From positions 1-64,000 of the forward strand of contig JBNLVK010000278.1 of the NCBI GenBank assembly GCA_050618055.1: 64,000 bases of DNA. The letters are read 5' to 3'. The notes under the pieces are model-generated. The model was not told where the DNA came from, searched no databases, and saw only the letters and a list, made by a program, of their open reading frames with translations. A program made the translations under genes and the position numbers. Below are positions 42,596-51,135 of this stretch, piece by piece. The number at the start of each line of letters is the position of its first letter. The first letter of the stretch is position 1. Source of the stretch: CALDCK01 sp050618055 (GTDB lineage: Bacteria; Myxococcota_A; UBA9160; SMWR01).

Positions 42596-44110
42596 TCAGG
42601 CCGCGCGGCGACGCAGCCAGACCACGCCGCCCACGATCAGCAGCGCCTCGGGCACGAGCAGCCCCACGCCGTAGAGCATGCCCAGCGAGTCCTGCACCGG
42701 CAGCGGGAACTGCACCGTGTCGCGGATCTTCGGACGCAGCGCGATGCGCGCCTCGCGCTCGGCGGTCCAGTGGATGCCGTTCATCAGCAGGTCGAGGTTG
42801 TAGAGGGCGCGCAGGTAGCGGTTCGACGCGAAGTCGGCGTCGCCCACGGCGAAGATGCGTGTCTCCACCTCGCCGCGCTCGAAGCGGCCGGCCACCGCGA
42901 TGGGGTGGTAGTCCTGGCGCTCCCCCTGGTGCTCGACGCCCTTGCCGCGCCGGTCGAGCACGTCCAGGTCGTCGCTCAGCCAGGCGCGCGGGCTGGTCTG
43001 CACCACCGCGCGCAGCGAGTCGTTCACGTCGACCTTGCGCAGCTCGAAGCTGCGGGCGCCGCAGAAGAAGGTCATGCGGTTGCGGTCGAGGCCGCGGGTC
43101 ACCGGGTGGGTCTCGTAGTTGAAGGCCAGCGGGCACGCCCCCTCGACCTCGCCGCCCAGGCCCTCGCCGTGGGCCGGATCGATGATCACCCGGTCCGGCG
43201 AGCGCAGACCCCACTCGGCCAGCACGTCCTCCAGGCCGCTGTGCACGCCGGGCTCGAGCAGGGCCACGAGCCCGCCGCCGCGGGCCAGGAAGCGGCGGAT
43301 CGCGTCGAGGGCCGGCGCGTGGAGGTCGCGGCGGGGGGCCAGCGCGACGATCACGTCCACGTCCTCGGGGACGTCGCGCATGGCCATGGTCACCAGGCTG
43401 CGCACCTCGTAGCCCTCGGTGGCCAGCATCGAGGCCAGTCCGCCGTAGCCCTGCTCGGTCCGCAGCTCCGGGTCGCCCTCGCCCTCGCCGCGCAGCATGG
43501 CGACGACGCCGCTGTCCACCGAGGCCAGCCGGTACAGCGCCTCGTAGATGGCGCCCTGGGTCGGGCGCTCCACGATCTCGTCGCGGCCCCGGTAGCGGAT
43601 CAGCAGGCTGTTCGACGAGCCGATCGCGTACTCGTCCACGTCCTTGGGCAGCTGCTCGAAGTCGTGGCTCGCGACCTCCACGTCGCCGTGGCGCGCCAGC
43701 TCCTCCAGCAGCAGGCGCGTGCGGCGGATGCGCGGATCGAGCGCGTCGTAGACCAGGTCGATGCGCAGGCCCGGCAGGGCCTGGATGCGTTCGACCAGCG
43801 CGGGCGCCAGGTCGTAGCGCCGCTCGAAGGTCCAGTCGAAGCGGACCTGGGCCCTGTGGGCCACGCGCTCCATGCCGACCGCCAACGCCAGCGCCGCCAG
43901 GACGAGACCCAGCCCGCGGCCCAGCACCGGCCAGGCGTGCCGGCCGCCGGTGAAGCGCAGGCGCCGCGCACCGAGCGCCACGGCGAGAAGCAGCGCCAGG
44001 CCGCCGCCCACCAGGTTCACCCAGCTGAAGGCGCCGAAGTGGTCGGTGGCGTAGAAGGTCCCGAGCCCGAAGAGGATCGCGACCACGCCGGCCAGGGCGA
44101 GCTCGCGCAC
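42596..44110 (-). CDS. GldG-like ABC-associated periplasmic-domain protein
   Basis: A 504-residue membrane protein: two or more N-terminal helices (about 5-70), a large extracytoplasmic domain of the ABC_transp_aux/GldG type (VERIQALPGLRIDLVYDALDPRIRRTRLLLEELARHG, VVAMLRGEGEGDPEL, VIVALAPRRDLHAPALDAIRRFLARGGGLVALLEPG) and a C-terminal helix. The GTG start at 44110 shares a base with the stop of the permease gene. Together with the permease and ATPase it forms a Gld-type exporter of unknown substrate. Confidence 0.82.
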   Translation of the reverse strand: MRELALAGVVAILFGLGTFYATDHFGAFSWVNLVGGGLALLLAVALGARRLRFTGGRHAWPVLGRGLGLVLAALALAVGMERVAHRAQVRFDWTFERRYDLAPALVERIQALPGLRIDLVYDALDPRIRRTRLLLEELARHGDVEVASHDFEQLPKDVDEYAIGSSNSLLIRYRGRDEIVERPTQGAIYEALYRLASVDSGVVAMLRGEGEGDPELRTEQGYGGLASMLATEGYEVRSLVTMAMRDVPEDVDVIVALAPRRDLHAPALDAIRRFLARGGGLVALLEPGVHSGLEDVLAEWGLRSPDRVIIDPAHGEGLGGEVEGACPLAFNYETHPVTRGLDRNRMTFFCGARSFELRKVDVNDSLRAVVQTSPRAWLSDDLDVLDRRGKGVEHQGERQDYHPIAVAGRFERGEVETRIFAVGDADFASNRYLRALYNLDLLMNGIHWTAEREARIALRPKIRDTVQFPLPVQDSLGMLYGVGLLVPEALLIVGGVVWLRRRAA

Positions 44111-44901
44111 TAGGAGCCCACCCGCCGCAGGTCGAAGGAGAAGCGCGCGATCGCCATGCCCACCAGCGCCACGCCCGCGAAGTAGACGATGTTCTCGAGG
44201 GCCACGATGCCCTCGGAGAAGCTGCCGTAGCGCGGGTGAAGCGAGATGGCGTCCAGGAAGGCGGCCACCTCCTCGCTGACGAAGGGCGCGGCCCAGCCGA
44301 AGTCCCACAGCACGAAGGCGACGGCCCAGCCCGAGACGGCGGCCACCAGCTGGCTCGAGGTGAAGGCGGAGCAGGCCAGGCCGATCGAGGCCAGCCCCAC
44401 ACCGTGCAGCAAGAGGCCCAGGAACACCGCCGCCAGGTGCTGCGCGCCCAGGCCGCCGCGCTCGATGGCCACCGCGGGGTAGATGAAGCTGGCGGTCATC
44501 ATCAGCGCCACGAAGGCGAAGGTGACCGCGAACTTCGCCAGCACGATCCGGCCGGGCGTGAGGTGGGTGGAGACCAGCAGCTCGTCGGTGCCGCGGGCGC
44601 GCTCCTCGGCGAACACGCGCATCGTGAGCAGCGGCACCGCCCCCACCAGGGTGAGCCCCAGGGTCTCCATCACCGGGAAGAAGACCGCGTCCCAGAGGTT
44701 GATGTAGTCCGGGATGGTGTCGGTCTCGATGCCGCCCATGGTGCTCGAGGCGTAGACGAAGAGGATCTGGTTGTAGAGGCGCAGGTGGTCGAAGAAGATC
44801 AGCGCCGTCACGAACGCGACCATGGTCAGCGTGACGTAGGCCGTCGGCGCGCCGAACAGGCTGGCGAACTCCTTGCGGACGAGGGCCAGCAGTGCCGTCA
44901 C
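44110..44901 (-). CDS. ABC-2-type permease (GldF-like)
   Basis: A 263-residue six-TM permease of the ABC-2 family: LVRKEFASLFGAPTAYV at the N-terminus, LLTMRVFAEERARGTDELLVSTHLTPGRIVLAKF (the EExxxGTxELL motif common in GldF) and four further helices. GTG start at 44901 overlaps the stop of the ATPase gene by 4 bp (GTGA). It forms the channel of the exporter with the ATPase and GldG-like protein. Confidence 0.88.
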   Translation of the reverse strand: MTALLALVRKEFASLFGAPTAYVTLTMVAFVTALIFFDHLRLYNQILFVYASSTMGGIETDTIPDYINLWDAVFFPVMETLGLTLVGAVPLLTMRVFAEERARGTDELLVSTHLTPGRIVLAKFAVTFAFVALMMTASFIYPAVAIERGGLGAQHLAAVFLGLLLHGVGLASIGLACSAFTSSQLVAAVSGWAVAFVLWDFGWAAPFVSEEVAAFLDAISLHPRYGSFSEGIVALENIVYFAGVALVGMAIARFSFDLRRVGS

Positions 44902-45629
44902 GCCTCGCCCCCGCGGAACAGCGACAGCGTGTCGCGGTCGCCCAGCACCTCCTCGGTGGGTCCGGTGCGCAGCAGGCGGCCGCGGCTCAGGATGGCGACC
45001 CGCGAGGTGAGCCGGCGCGCCTCCTCCAGGTCGTGGGTACAGAGGATCACCGTGCGCTCGCCCGCCAGCCCCTCGAGCACGTCCTGCACCAGGGCGCGCT
45101 GCACCGGGTCGAGGCCGCCGGTGGGCTCGTCGACGATCACCAGCGGCGGATCGTGCAGGAAGGCCTGGGCCAGCGAGACCCGCTGCTGGTAGCCCTTCGA
45201 CAGGTTGCCGACCAGCCGCCGCGCCATCGGACCCAGCTCGAAGCGCTCGATCACCCGCTCCACCGCCCGGCGCAGCGCGGCGCCGCGCAGCCCGCGCGCC
45301 CCGCCGGCGAAGCGCAGGAAGCCCTGGACGCGCAGCTCCGGGTACAGGCGCGAGGTCTCCATCACGAAGCCGAGCTGGCGGTGCAGCTCGGCCGCCTGGG
45401 TCACCGGCGACAGGCCCTGCACCCGCACCTCGCCCGACGTGGGCAGCAGGAAGCCGGTGACCATGCGGATCAGCGTGGTCTTGCCCGCGCCGTTCGCCCC
45501 CAGCAGGCCGAAGGTGGTGGCTTCGGCGATGGTCAGGTCGAGGCCGTCCACGGCCAGGTGGTCGCCGAAGCGGCGCGTCAGCGCGCGCGCCTCCACGGCA
45601 TTGCGTTCCGTCGGGGCTGCGGCGGCCAT
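44898..45629 (-). CDS. ABC transporter ATPase (GldA-like)
   Basis: A 243-residue nucleotide-binding subunit. Walker A GANGAGKTT, signature NLSKGYQQR, Walker B LVIVDEP and the H-loop His in CTHDLEEA are intact. The sequence matches the ABC-2 exporters of multidrug/GldA type. Three bases separate it from aroA; it is the second gene of the aroA-ABC operon. Confidence 0.93.
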   Translation of the reverse strand: MAAAAPTERNAVEARALTRRFGDHLAVDGLDLTIAEATTFGLLGANGAGKTTLIRMVTGFLLPTSGEVRVQGLSPVTQAAELHRQLGFVMETSRLYPELRVQGFLRFAGGARGLRGAALRRAVERVIERFELGPMARRLVGNLSKGYQQRVSLAQAFLHDPPLVIVDEPTGGLDPVQRALVQDVLEGLAGERTVILCTHDLEEARRLTSRVAILSRGRLLRTGPTEEVLGDRDTLSLFRGGEA

Positions 45630-45632
45630 GCC

Positions 45633-46922
45633 CTATAGATGCTCCAGGAAGGAGAAGTACTCCGGCCAGGTCTTCGCCACGCAGCCCGGATCCTGGATGC
45701 GCACGCCGGGCACGCGCAGCCCCGCCAGGGCGAAGGACATGGCGATGCGGTGGTCGTCGTAGGTGTGGACGTCGGCGCCGTGCAGCTTCCCGGGCTCGAT
45801 GCGCAGGTCGTCCTCGCCGGCCCGGGCCGTGGCCCCCAGCCGGCACAGCTCGGTCTCCAGGGCCGCCAGCCGGTCGGTCTCCTTGATGCGCAGGTTCGGC
45901 ACGTTGCGGATGGTGGAGGGGCCGTCGGCGAAGAGCGTCACCACCGCCAGCGCCAGCGCCGCGTCGGGCAGGTCGTTCAGGTCGGCGTCGATCGGCCGCA
46001 GCGTCCCGGCGCCGGTCACCTCGGCCCAGTCGGGGCCGCGTCGCACGCCACAGCCCATGGCCTCCAGGCAGTCGAGGATGCGGAAGTCGGACTGGAGCGA
46101 GTCGCGGACGATGCCCTCGACGCGCACCGTGCCCCCGGCGATGGCCGCCGCGCAGAAGGGATACACGGCAGCCGAGGCGTCGGCCTCGATGGCATGGTCG
46201 CGGCCCTGGTAGGGGCGGCCGGCCGTCACCTGGAGGGTGCCGCGCGACGCCCAGCCGGCCTCGGCGCCGAAGTCCTGCATGATCCGCAGGGTGAGGTCCA
46301 CGTAGGGGCGCGAGATCACCTCGCCGCCGGCCAGGTTCAGCCGGACGTCCTTCTCGGCGTAGGGGGCCGCCAGCAGGATGGCCGACACGTACTGGCTGGA
46401 GCTGCGGCGCGCGTCGATGGTGGTCTCGCCGCCGGGCAGTCCGCCGCCTTCCACGCGGACCGGCGGACAGCCGTTGCGTCCCAGGATCTCGCAGCGCACG
46501 CCCAGACCGGCCAGCGCCTCGGTCAGGTCCGAGATGGGCCGCTCGCGCATGCGCGCGTTGCCGTCGATCACCACCGGACCGTTGGCCAGCGCGGCGGCGG
46601 CGGTCACGAAGCGGGCCGTGGTGCCCGAGTTGCGCGTGTCCAGCGGGGCGGCCGGCGCCTGGAGACTGCCGCCGCTGCCCACCACGTTCCAGACCTCGCC
46701 GCCGGTGTCGACCGCGCAGCCCAGCGCCGTCAGCGCGTCGCGCATGGCCTCGGTGTCGTCGCTGGCCAGGCCGCCGCGCAGCTTCGAGGGTCCGGAGGCC
46801 AGGGCCGCCACCAGCAGCGCCCGGTTGGTCAGGCTCTTCGAGCCGGGCACGCGCACGCGCGCGTCGAGCGGCCCGCGGGGGGCGATCGGAAGCGGGTCGG
46901 GAAGCGAGGGATGGGCCGCCAT
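45633..46922 (-). CDS. aroA: EPSP synthase (3-phosphoshikimate 1-carboxyvinyltransferase)
   Basis: Sixth step of the shikimate pathway in the cytoplasm: shikimate-3-phosphate plus PEP gives EPSP. The 429-residue length is standard. The substrate-binding VPGSKSLTNRAL (Lys29) and NSGTTARF motifs, and the Arg/Lys-rich LRIKETDRLAALETEL and DDHRIAMSFALAG regions, are conserved. The N-terminal substrate-binding segment differs from the class I NAGTAMRP pattern and is closer to class II-like sequences. It is the first gene of an operon with the Gld-type ABC system, which has no obvious metabolic link. Confidence 0.95.
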   Translation of the reverse strand: MAAHPSLPDPLPIAPRGPLDARVRVPGSKSLTNRALLVAALASGPSKLRGGLASDDTEAMRDALTALGCAVDTGGEVWNVVGSGGSLQAPAAPLDTRNSGTTARFVTAAAALANGPVVIDGNARMRERPISDLTEALAGLGVRCEILGRNGCPPVRVEGGGLPGGETTIDARRSSSQYVSAILLAAPYAEKDVRLNLAGGEVISRPYVDLTLRIMQDFGAEAGWASRGTLQVTAGRPYQGRDHAIEADASAAVYPFCAAAIAGGTVRVEGIVRDSLQSDFRILDCLEAMGCGVRRGPDWAEVTGAGTLRPIDADLNDLPDAALALAVVTLFADGPSTIRNVPNLRIKETDRLAALETELCRLGATARAGEDDLRIEPGKLHGADVHTYDDHRIAMSFALAGLRVPGVRIQDPGCVAKTWPEYFSFLEHL

Positions 46923-46946
46923 CGGCCAACCAGCCTAGCGCGGTCG

Positions 46947-46975
46947 TTGACACCCCAACGGGGCTCCGGCACACT
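46947..46975 (+). promoter_or_regulatory. Candidate sigma-70 promoter of the aminotransferase-serA-purA operon
   Basis: TTGACA at 46947-46952 and CACACT at 46970-46975 with a 17-nt spacer, in the divergent gap between aroA and the aminotransferase gene. The -35 is perfect, the -10 weak. Confidence 0.45.
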
Positions 46976-47048
46976 CCTGCCCCGGCGCGCCTTTCCCTTT
47001 CCAGCACAGGCATTTAGCGAGCGGAACCGCTGCTCGCGAGGACCCCTC

Positions 47049-48191
47049 ATGTTCAAGCGACGCCTCTTCACGCCCGGCCCGGTGCCGGTTCCCGACGCCG
47101 TCCGGCTCGCCATGGCGAAGCCGATCATCAACCACCGCGCGGCCGACTTCATTCCGGTCTTCCAGAAGTGCAAGACCGGCCTCCAGCGCATCTTCCAGAC
47201 CGAGCAGCCGGTGCTGCTGTTCGCCGCGTCGGGCACGGGCGCCATGGACGCCGCCGTCTCGAACCTGCTCTCCCCGGGCGACCGGGTGCTGGTGGTGCGC
47301 GGCGGCAAGTTCGGCGAGCGCTGGGCCGAGATCTGCGCGGGCTACGGCGTCGAGACCACCTGCATCGACGTCGAGTGGGGCCAGGCGGTGGATCCGGCCG
47401 AGGTCGAGCGCGCCCTCGACGCCGACCCGAGCCTGCGGGCCGTCTACCTCCAGGCCTCCGAGACGAGCACCGCCGTGCGCCACCCGGTGAAGGAGATCGC
47501 CGAGATCGTGCACCGGCGCGACGATCGCATCATCGTGGTCGACGCGATCACCGCCGTCGGCGTCTACGACCTGCCCATGGACGCCTGGGACCTGGACGTG
47601 GTGCTGTCCGGCAGCCAGAAGGCGTTCATGATGCCGCCGGGCCTGGCCTTCCTGGCGCTCTCGGAGCGCGCCCGCGGCTTCCTGGAGACCGCCAGCTGCT
47701 CCCACTACTACTTCAGCCTCGACAAGGAGCTCGCGGCCCTCGACAGCGACCAGACCAGCTGGACGCCGGCGGTGAACCTGCTGTTCGGCCTGGCCGAGGC
47801 CCTCGACATCATCCTGGAGCAGGAGGGGCTCGAGGCGACCTTCGCCCGCACCGAGAAGCTGGCCCACGCCACCCGGGAGTCGATGCGGGCGATCGGTCTG
47901 GAGCTGCTGGCGCCCGATTCGCCGAGCCCGGCCTGCACCGCGGTGAAGGTCCCCGAGGGCATCGACGGGCCCGCGCTGCGCAAGGCGCTGCGCGAGCAGT
48001 ACGGCTACACGGTCGCCGACGGCCAGGGCAGGCTGAAGGGCAGGATCTTCCGCATCGCCCACCTGGGCTACTTCGACCGCTTCGATACGATCGCGTGCAT
48101 CGCCGCCGTCGAGATGGCGCTGGCGGCCGTCGGCTACGTCCACAAGGTGGGCGAGGCCACGCGGACCGCGACTGAGCTGCTGCGCGACTGA
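47049..48191 (+). CDS. Class V aminotransferase (serine-pyruvate/phosphoserine type)
   Basis: A 380-residue PLP aminotransferase of the alanine-glyoxylate/serine-pyruvate family. The PLP lysine is Lys191 in SGSQKAFMMPPG, the TPGPVPVPD N-terminus is characteristic, and ASGTGAMDA is the phosphate-binding loop. GAGGA lies 9 nt before the ATG. It precedes serA by 24 bp and no serC is nearby, so it probably supplies phosphoserine, as proposed for similar enzymes in other bacteria and archaea. A serine-glyoxylate role is the alternative. Confidence 0.88.
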   Translation: MFKRRLFTPGPVPVPDAVRLAMAKPIINHRAADFIPVFQKCKTGLQRIFQTEQPVLLFAASGTGAMDAAVSNLLSPGDRVLVVRGGKFGERWAEICAGYGVETTCIDVEWGQAVDPAEVERALDADPSLRAVYLQASETSTAVRHPVKEIAEIVHRRDDRIIVVDAITAVGVYDLPMDAWDLDVVLSGSQKAFMMPPGLAFLALSERARGFLETASCSHYYFSLDKELAALDSDQTSWTPAVNLLFGLAEALDIILEQEGLEATFARTEKLAHATRESMRAIGLELLAPDSPSPACTAVKVPEGIDGPALRKALREQYGYTVADGQGRLKGRIFRIAHLGYFDRFDTIACIAAVEMALAAVGYVHKVGEATRTATELLRD

Positions 48192-48215
48192 GCGCCGCAC
48201 AGGGGAGACACGACG

Positions 48216-49796
48216 ATGGCCACCGTCCTCGTCACGGATTCGCTCGCGCCCGAAGGACTTCGGATCCTGGAGCGCGCCGACGGCATCGACGTCGTGAACG
48301 CGCCGGGTCTCGACCCGGACGAGCTGCTGCAGAAGGTGAAGACCGCCGACGCCCTGGTGATCCGCAGCGGCACCAAGGTGACGGCCGACGTGATCGCGGC
48401 CGCCGAGAACCTGTCGGTGATCGGGCGGGCCGGCATCGGCGTCGACAACGTGGACGTCCCGGCGGCCACCGCCCGCGGCATCGTGGTGATGAACACCCCG
48501 GGCGGCAACACGGTCACCACCGCCGAGCACGCCATCGCGCTCGTCATCTCGCTGGCGCGCCACATTCCCCAGGCCACCGCCTCCATGAAGTCGGGCCAGT
48601 GGGACAAGAAGCGCTTCGTCGGCATGGAGCTCTACAACCGCACCCTCGGCGTGATCGGCCTGGGCAACATCGGCCGCATCGTGGCGCAGAAGGCCAAGGG
48701 CCTGGGCATGAAGGTGGTGGCCTACGACCCCTTCCTGCCCGAGGACGCGGCCTCCAGGGCCGACGTCGAGCCGGTGGACTTCGAAGAGCTGCTGGCGCGC
48801 GCCGACGTGCTGACCGTGCACGTGCCGCGCACCAAGGACACGGCGGGCCTGCTGGGACGCGAGGCCTTCGCGAAGTGCAAGCCCGGCGTGCTGGTGGTGA
48901 ACGCCGCGCGCGGCGGGATCGTCGACGAGGAGGCGCTGCTCGAGGCGCTCGACTCGGGCCAGGTGGGCGGCGCCGGCCTGGACGTCTTCGAAGAGGAGCC
49001 GCCGCCGGCGGACCACCCGCTGCTGGCCCACGAGCGGGTGATCTGCACGCCGCACCTGGGTGCCAGCACCGAGCAGGCCCAGGTGAACGTGGCCATCGCC
49101 GTGGCCGAGCAGGTGCGCGACTTCCTGCTCTCGGGCGTGATCAACAACGCGGTGAACGTGCCGTCGATCTCGAAGGACGTGGCCGCGCGCATCCGCCCCT
49201 ACCTGTCGCTCGGCGAGAAGCTGGGCCAGTTCCAGGGCCAGATGTGCAAGGGCTCGATCGAGCAGATCGAGATCGAGTACTCGGGCGAGGCCGCCGGGCT
49301 CGACGTGGCGCCCATCACGGTGGCGACGCTGAAGGGCCTGCTGGGCTCGCTCAGCGACCACGTCAACATGGTGAACGCCCCGGTCATCGCCCAGCAGAAG
49401 GGCATCAAGGTGATCGAGAGCAAGAGCAGCCGCGCCGGCGACTTCGCCAGCGCCATCACCACGCGGGTGGTGGGCTGCGACGACCGCCTGATCGAGGGCG
49501 CCATCTTCGAGGGCGGCCAGCCGCGCATCGTGCGCGTCGACGACTTCATGCTCGAGGCGATCCCGCAGGGTCCCACGCTGCTGATCTTCAACAACGACCA
49601 GCCCGGCGTGGTGGGTGCCGTGGGCACGCTGCTCGGCGAGGCCGGCATCAACATCTCGCGCATGCAGCTGGCGCTGAAGGACGGCGAGGCCGCCATGCTG
49701 GTGAACGTGAACCCGTCGCCGGCGGGCAAGGTGATCGAGGCCGTGCGCGCGCTGCCCCAGGTGACGTCCGCCACGCTGCTGGAGCTGGGCGAATGA
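48216..49796 (+). CDS. serA: D-3-phosphoglycerate dehydrogenase
   Basis: First step of serine synthesis. 526 residues, the long form: NAD-binding domain with GLGNIGRIVAQKAKGLGM, catalytic Arg in NAARGGIVDE, Glu and His in CTPHLGASTEQAQ, then the intervening ASB domain (about 320-450), and a C-terminal ACT domain (LIFNNDQPGVVGAVGTLLGEAGINI) for serine feedback. It is coupled to purA by a 4-bp overlap and follows the aminotransferase. Confidence 0.96.
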   Translation: MATVLVTDSLAPEGLRILERADGIDVVNAPGLDPDELLQKVKTADALVIRSGTKVTADVIAAAENLSVIGRAGIGVDNVDVPAATARGIVVMNTPGGNTVTTAEHAIALVISLARHIPQATASMKSGQWDKKRFVGMELYNRTLGVIGLGNIGRIVAQKAKGLGMKVVAYDPFLPEDAASRADVEPVDFEELLARADVLTVHVPRTKDTAGLLGREAFAKCKPGVLVVNAARGGIVDEEALLEALDSGQVGGAGLDVFEEEPPPADHPLLAHERVICTPHLGASTEQAQVNVAIAVAEQVRDFLLSGVINNAVNVPSISKDVAARIRPYLSLGEKLGQFQGQMCKGSIEQIEIEYSGEAAGLDVAPITVATLKGLLGSLSDHVNMVNAPVIAQQKGIKVIESKSSRAGDFASAITTRVVGCDDRLIEGAIFEGGQPRIVRVDDFMLEAIPQGPTLLIFNNDQPGVVGAVGTLLGEAGINISRMQLALKDGEAAMLVNVNPSPAGKVIEAVRALPQVTSATLLELGE

Positions 49797-51091
49797 CGAC
49801 GCTCATCGCGGTCGGGGCCCAGTGGGGCGACGAGGGCAAGGGCAAGCTGGTCGACTGGCTGGCGCCGAAGGCCCAGCTGGTGGTGCGCTTCCACGGCGGC
49901 AACAACGCGGGCCACACCCTGGTGGTGGACGGCGAGCAGACGGTGCTGCACGTGGTGCCGGCCGGCATTCTCGACCCGGACACCATCAACCTGATCGGTC
50001 CCGGCGTGGTGGTCGACCCGGACATCCTGCTGGGCGAGCTGGACGCCCTGGCCGAGCGGGGCCTGCTGCGCGATCCGTCGCGGGTGCGCGTCTCCGGCCG
50101 CGCCCACGTCATCCTCCCCTGGCACCTGGCGCTCGACAAGGCGCGCGAGGAGAACGCCAAGGGCCGCGCCATCGGCACCACCGGGCGCGGCATCGGTCCG
50201 GCCTACGAGGACAAGGTCACGCGGCGCGGCATCCGCGTGGCCGACCTGCTGGATCCGCAGAGCCTGCGCGAGGCCTGCCACCGGCTGGCCGAGCAGAAGA
50301 ACTTCGAGCTCACCCAGTACTACAAGTGGGATCCGGTGGACGCCGACGCCATCGCCGAGAAGGCGGTGGAGTGGGGCCGGCGCCTCGAGCCCTACGTCGA
50401 CCACACCGAGCGCACCCTCGAGCGGGCGCTCCGCGACGGGAAGAACGTGCTGTTCGAGGGCGCCCAGGGGAACTTCCTCGACATCGACCACGGCACCTAT
50501 CCCTACGTCACGTCGTCGAACTGCGTGGCCGGGGCGGTGTGCGCGGGCGCCGGGATCGGTCCCACCCGCATCGACCGGGTGCTGGGCATCACCAAGGCCT
50601 ACACCACGCGCGTGGGCGGCGGACCCTTCCCGACCGAGGAGACCGGCGAGCGCGGCGAGGAGCTGCGGCGGCTGGGCGGCGAGTTCGGCGCCACCACCGG
50701 ACGTCCGCGGCGCTGCGGCTGGCTCGACGCGGTGATGCTGCGCGAGGCCGCCACCGTGAACGGCTACACCGCGCTGGCGGTGAACAAGCTCGACGTGCTG
50801 TCCGGGCTCGCCGAGGTGAAGATCGCCACCGCCTACGAGGTGGACGGCAAGCGCATCGACGAGTTCCCGATGACGCTGGGCGAGATCGAGCGGGCGGTGC
50901 CCGTCTACGAGAGCCACCCGGGCTGGACCGGCGACCTGACGTCGTGCCGCGCCTTCGAGGACCTGCCGCGCGAGGCCCAGGACTACGTGAAGCGGGTGGA
51001 GGCGCTGGTCGGTGTGCCGGTGGAGATCATCTCCATCGGCCCGGGCCGCGACGAGACGATCACCACCAACGATCCGTTCCGCCCGCTCTAG
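49793..51091 (+). CDS. purA: Adenylosuccinate synthetase
   Basis: Joins IMP and aspartate with GTP in AMP synthesis. 432 residues, normal length. GAQWGDEGKGKLVDWL holds the catalytic Asp and phosphate loop, GNNAGHT the catalytic His, GTTGRGIGPAYEDK and TTGRPRRCGWLD the IMP- and aspartate-binding segments, and NKLDVLSGL the GTP-binding loop. Start overlaps serA by 4 bp (ATGA). A stable hairpin follows at 51102. Confidence 0.97.
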   Translation: MTTLIAVGAQWGDEGKGKLVDWLAPKAQLVVRFHGGNNAGHTLVVDGEQTVLHVVPAGILDPDTINLIGPGVVVDPDILLGELDALAERGLLRDPSRVRVSGRAHVILPWHLALDKAREENAKGRAIGTTGRGIGPAYEDKVTRRGIRVADLLDPQSLREACHRLAEQKNFELTQYYKWDPVDADAIAEKAVEWGRRLEPYVDHTERTLERALRDGKNVLFEGAQGNFLDIDHGTYPYVTSSNCVAGAVCAGAGIGPTRIDRVLGITKAYTTRVGGGPFPTEETGERGEELRRLGGEFGATTGRPRRCGWLDAVMLREAATVNGYTALAVNKLDVLSGLAEVKIATAYEVDGKRIDEFPMTLGEIERAVPVYESHPGWTGDLTSCRAFEDLPREAQDYVKRVEALVGVPVEIISIGPGRDETITTNDPFRPL

Positions 51092-51101
51092 GGGGGTATG
51101 A

Positions 51102-51128
51102 TGCGGGCTCCCCTGAGCGGAGCCCGCA
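51102..51128 (+). terminator. Perfect 10-bp hairpin after purA
   Basis: TGCGGGCTCC (51102-51111) and GGAGCCCGCA (51119-51128) pair perfectly around a 7-nt loop. It lies between the purA stop and the TTG start at 51136 of the next gene. No T-tract, so it may end purA transcription incompletely or control entry to the next start. Confidence 0.55.
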
Positions 51129-51135
51129 CGCCTCC

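Noticed and set aside
40317..44402. A 1361-codon frame apparently extending the dipeptidase-like protein
   Set aside because: The first 600 codons run through the GldG-like gene in another frame and are low complexity; the signal peptide at 42551 marks the true start.
44110..47013. A 967-codon frame extending the ABC permease through the ATPase and aroA genes
   Set aside because: Both overlapped genes are unambiguous; the GTGA junction at 44901 gives the correct permease start.
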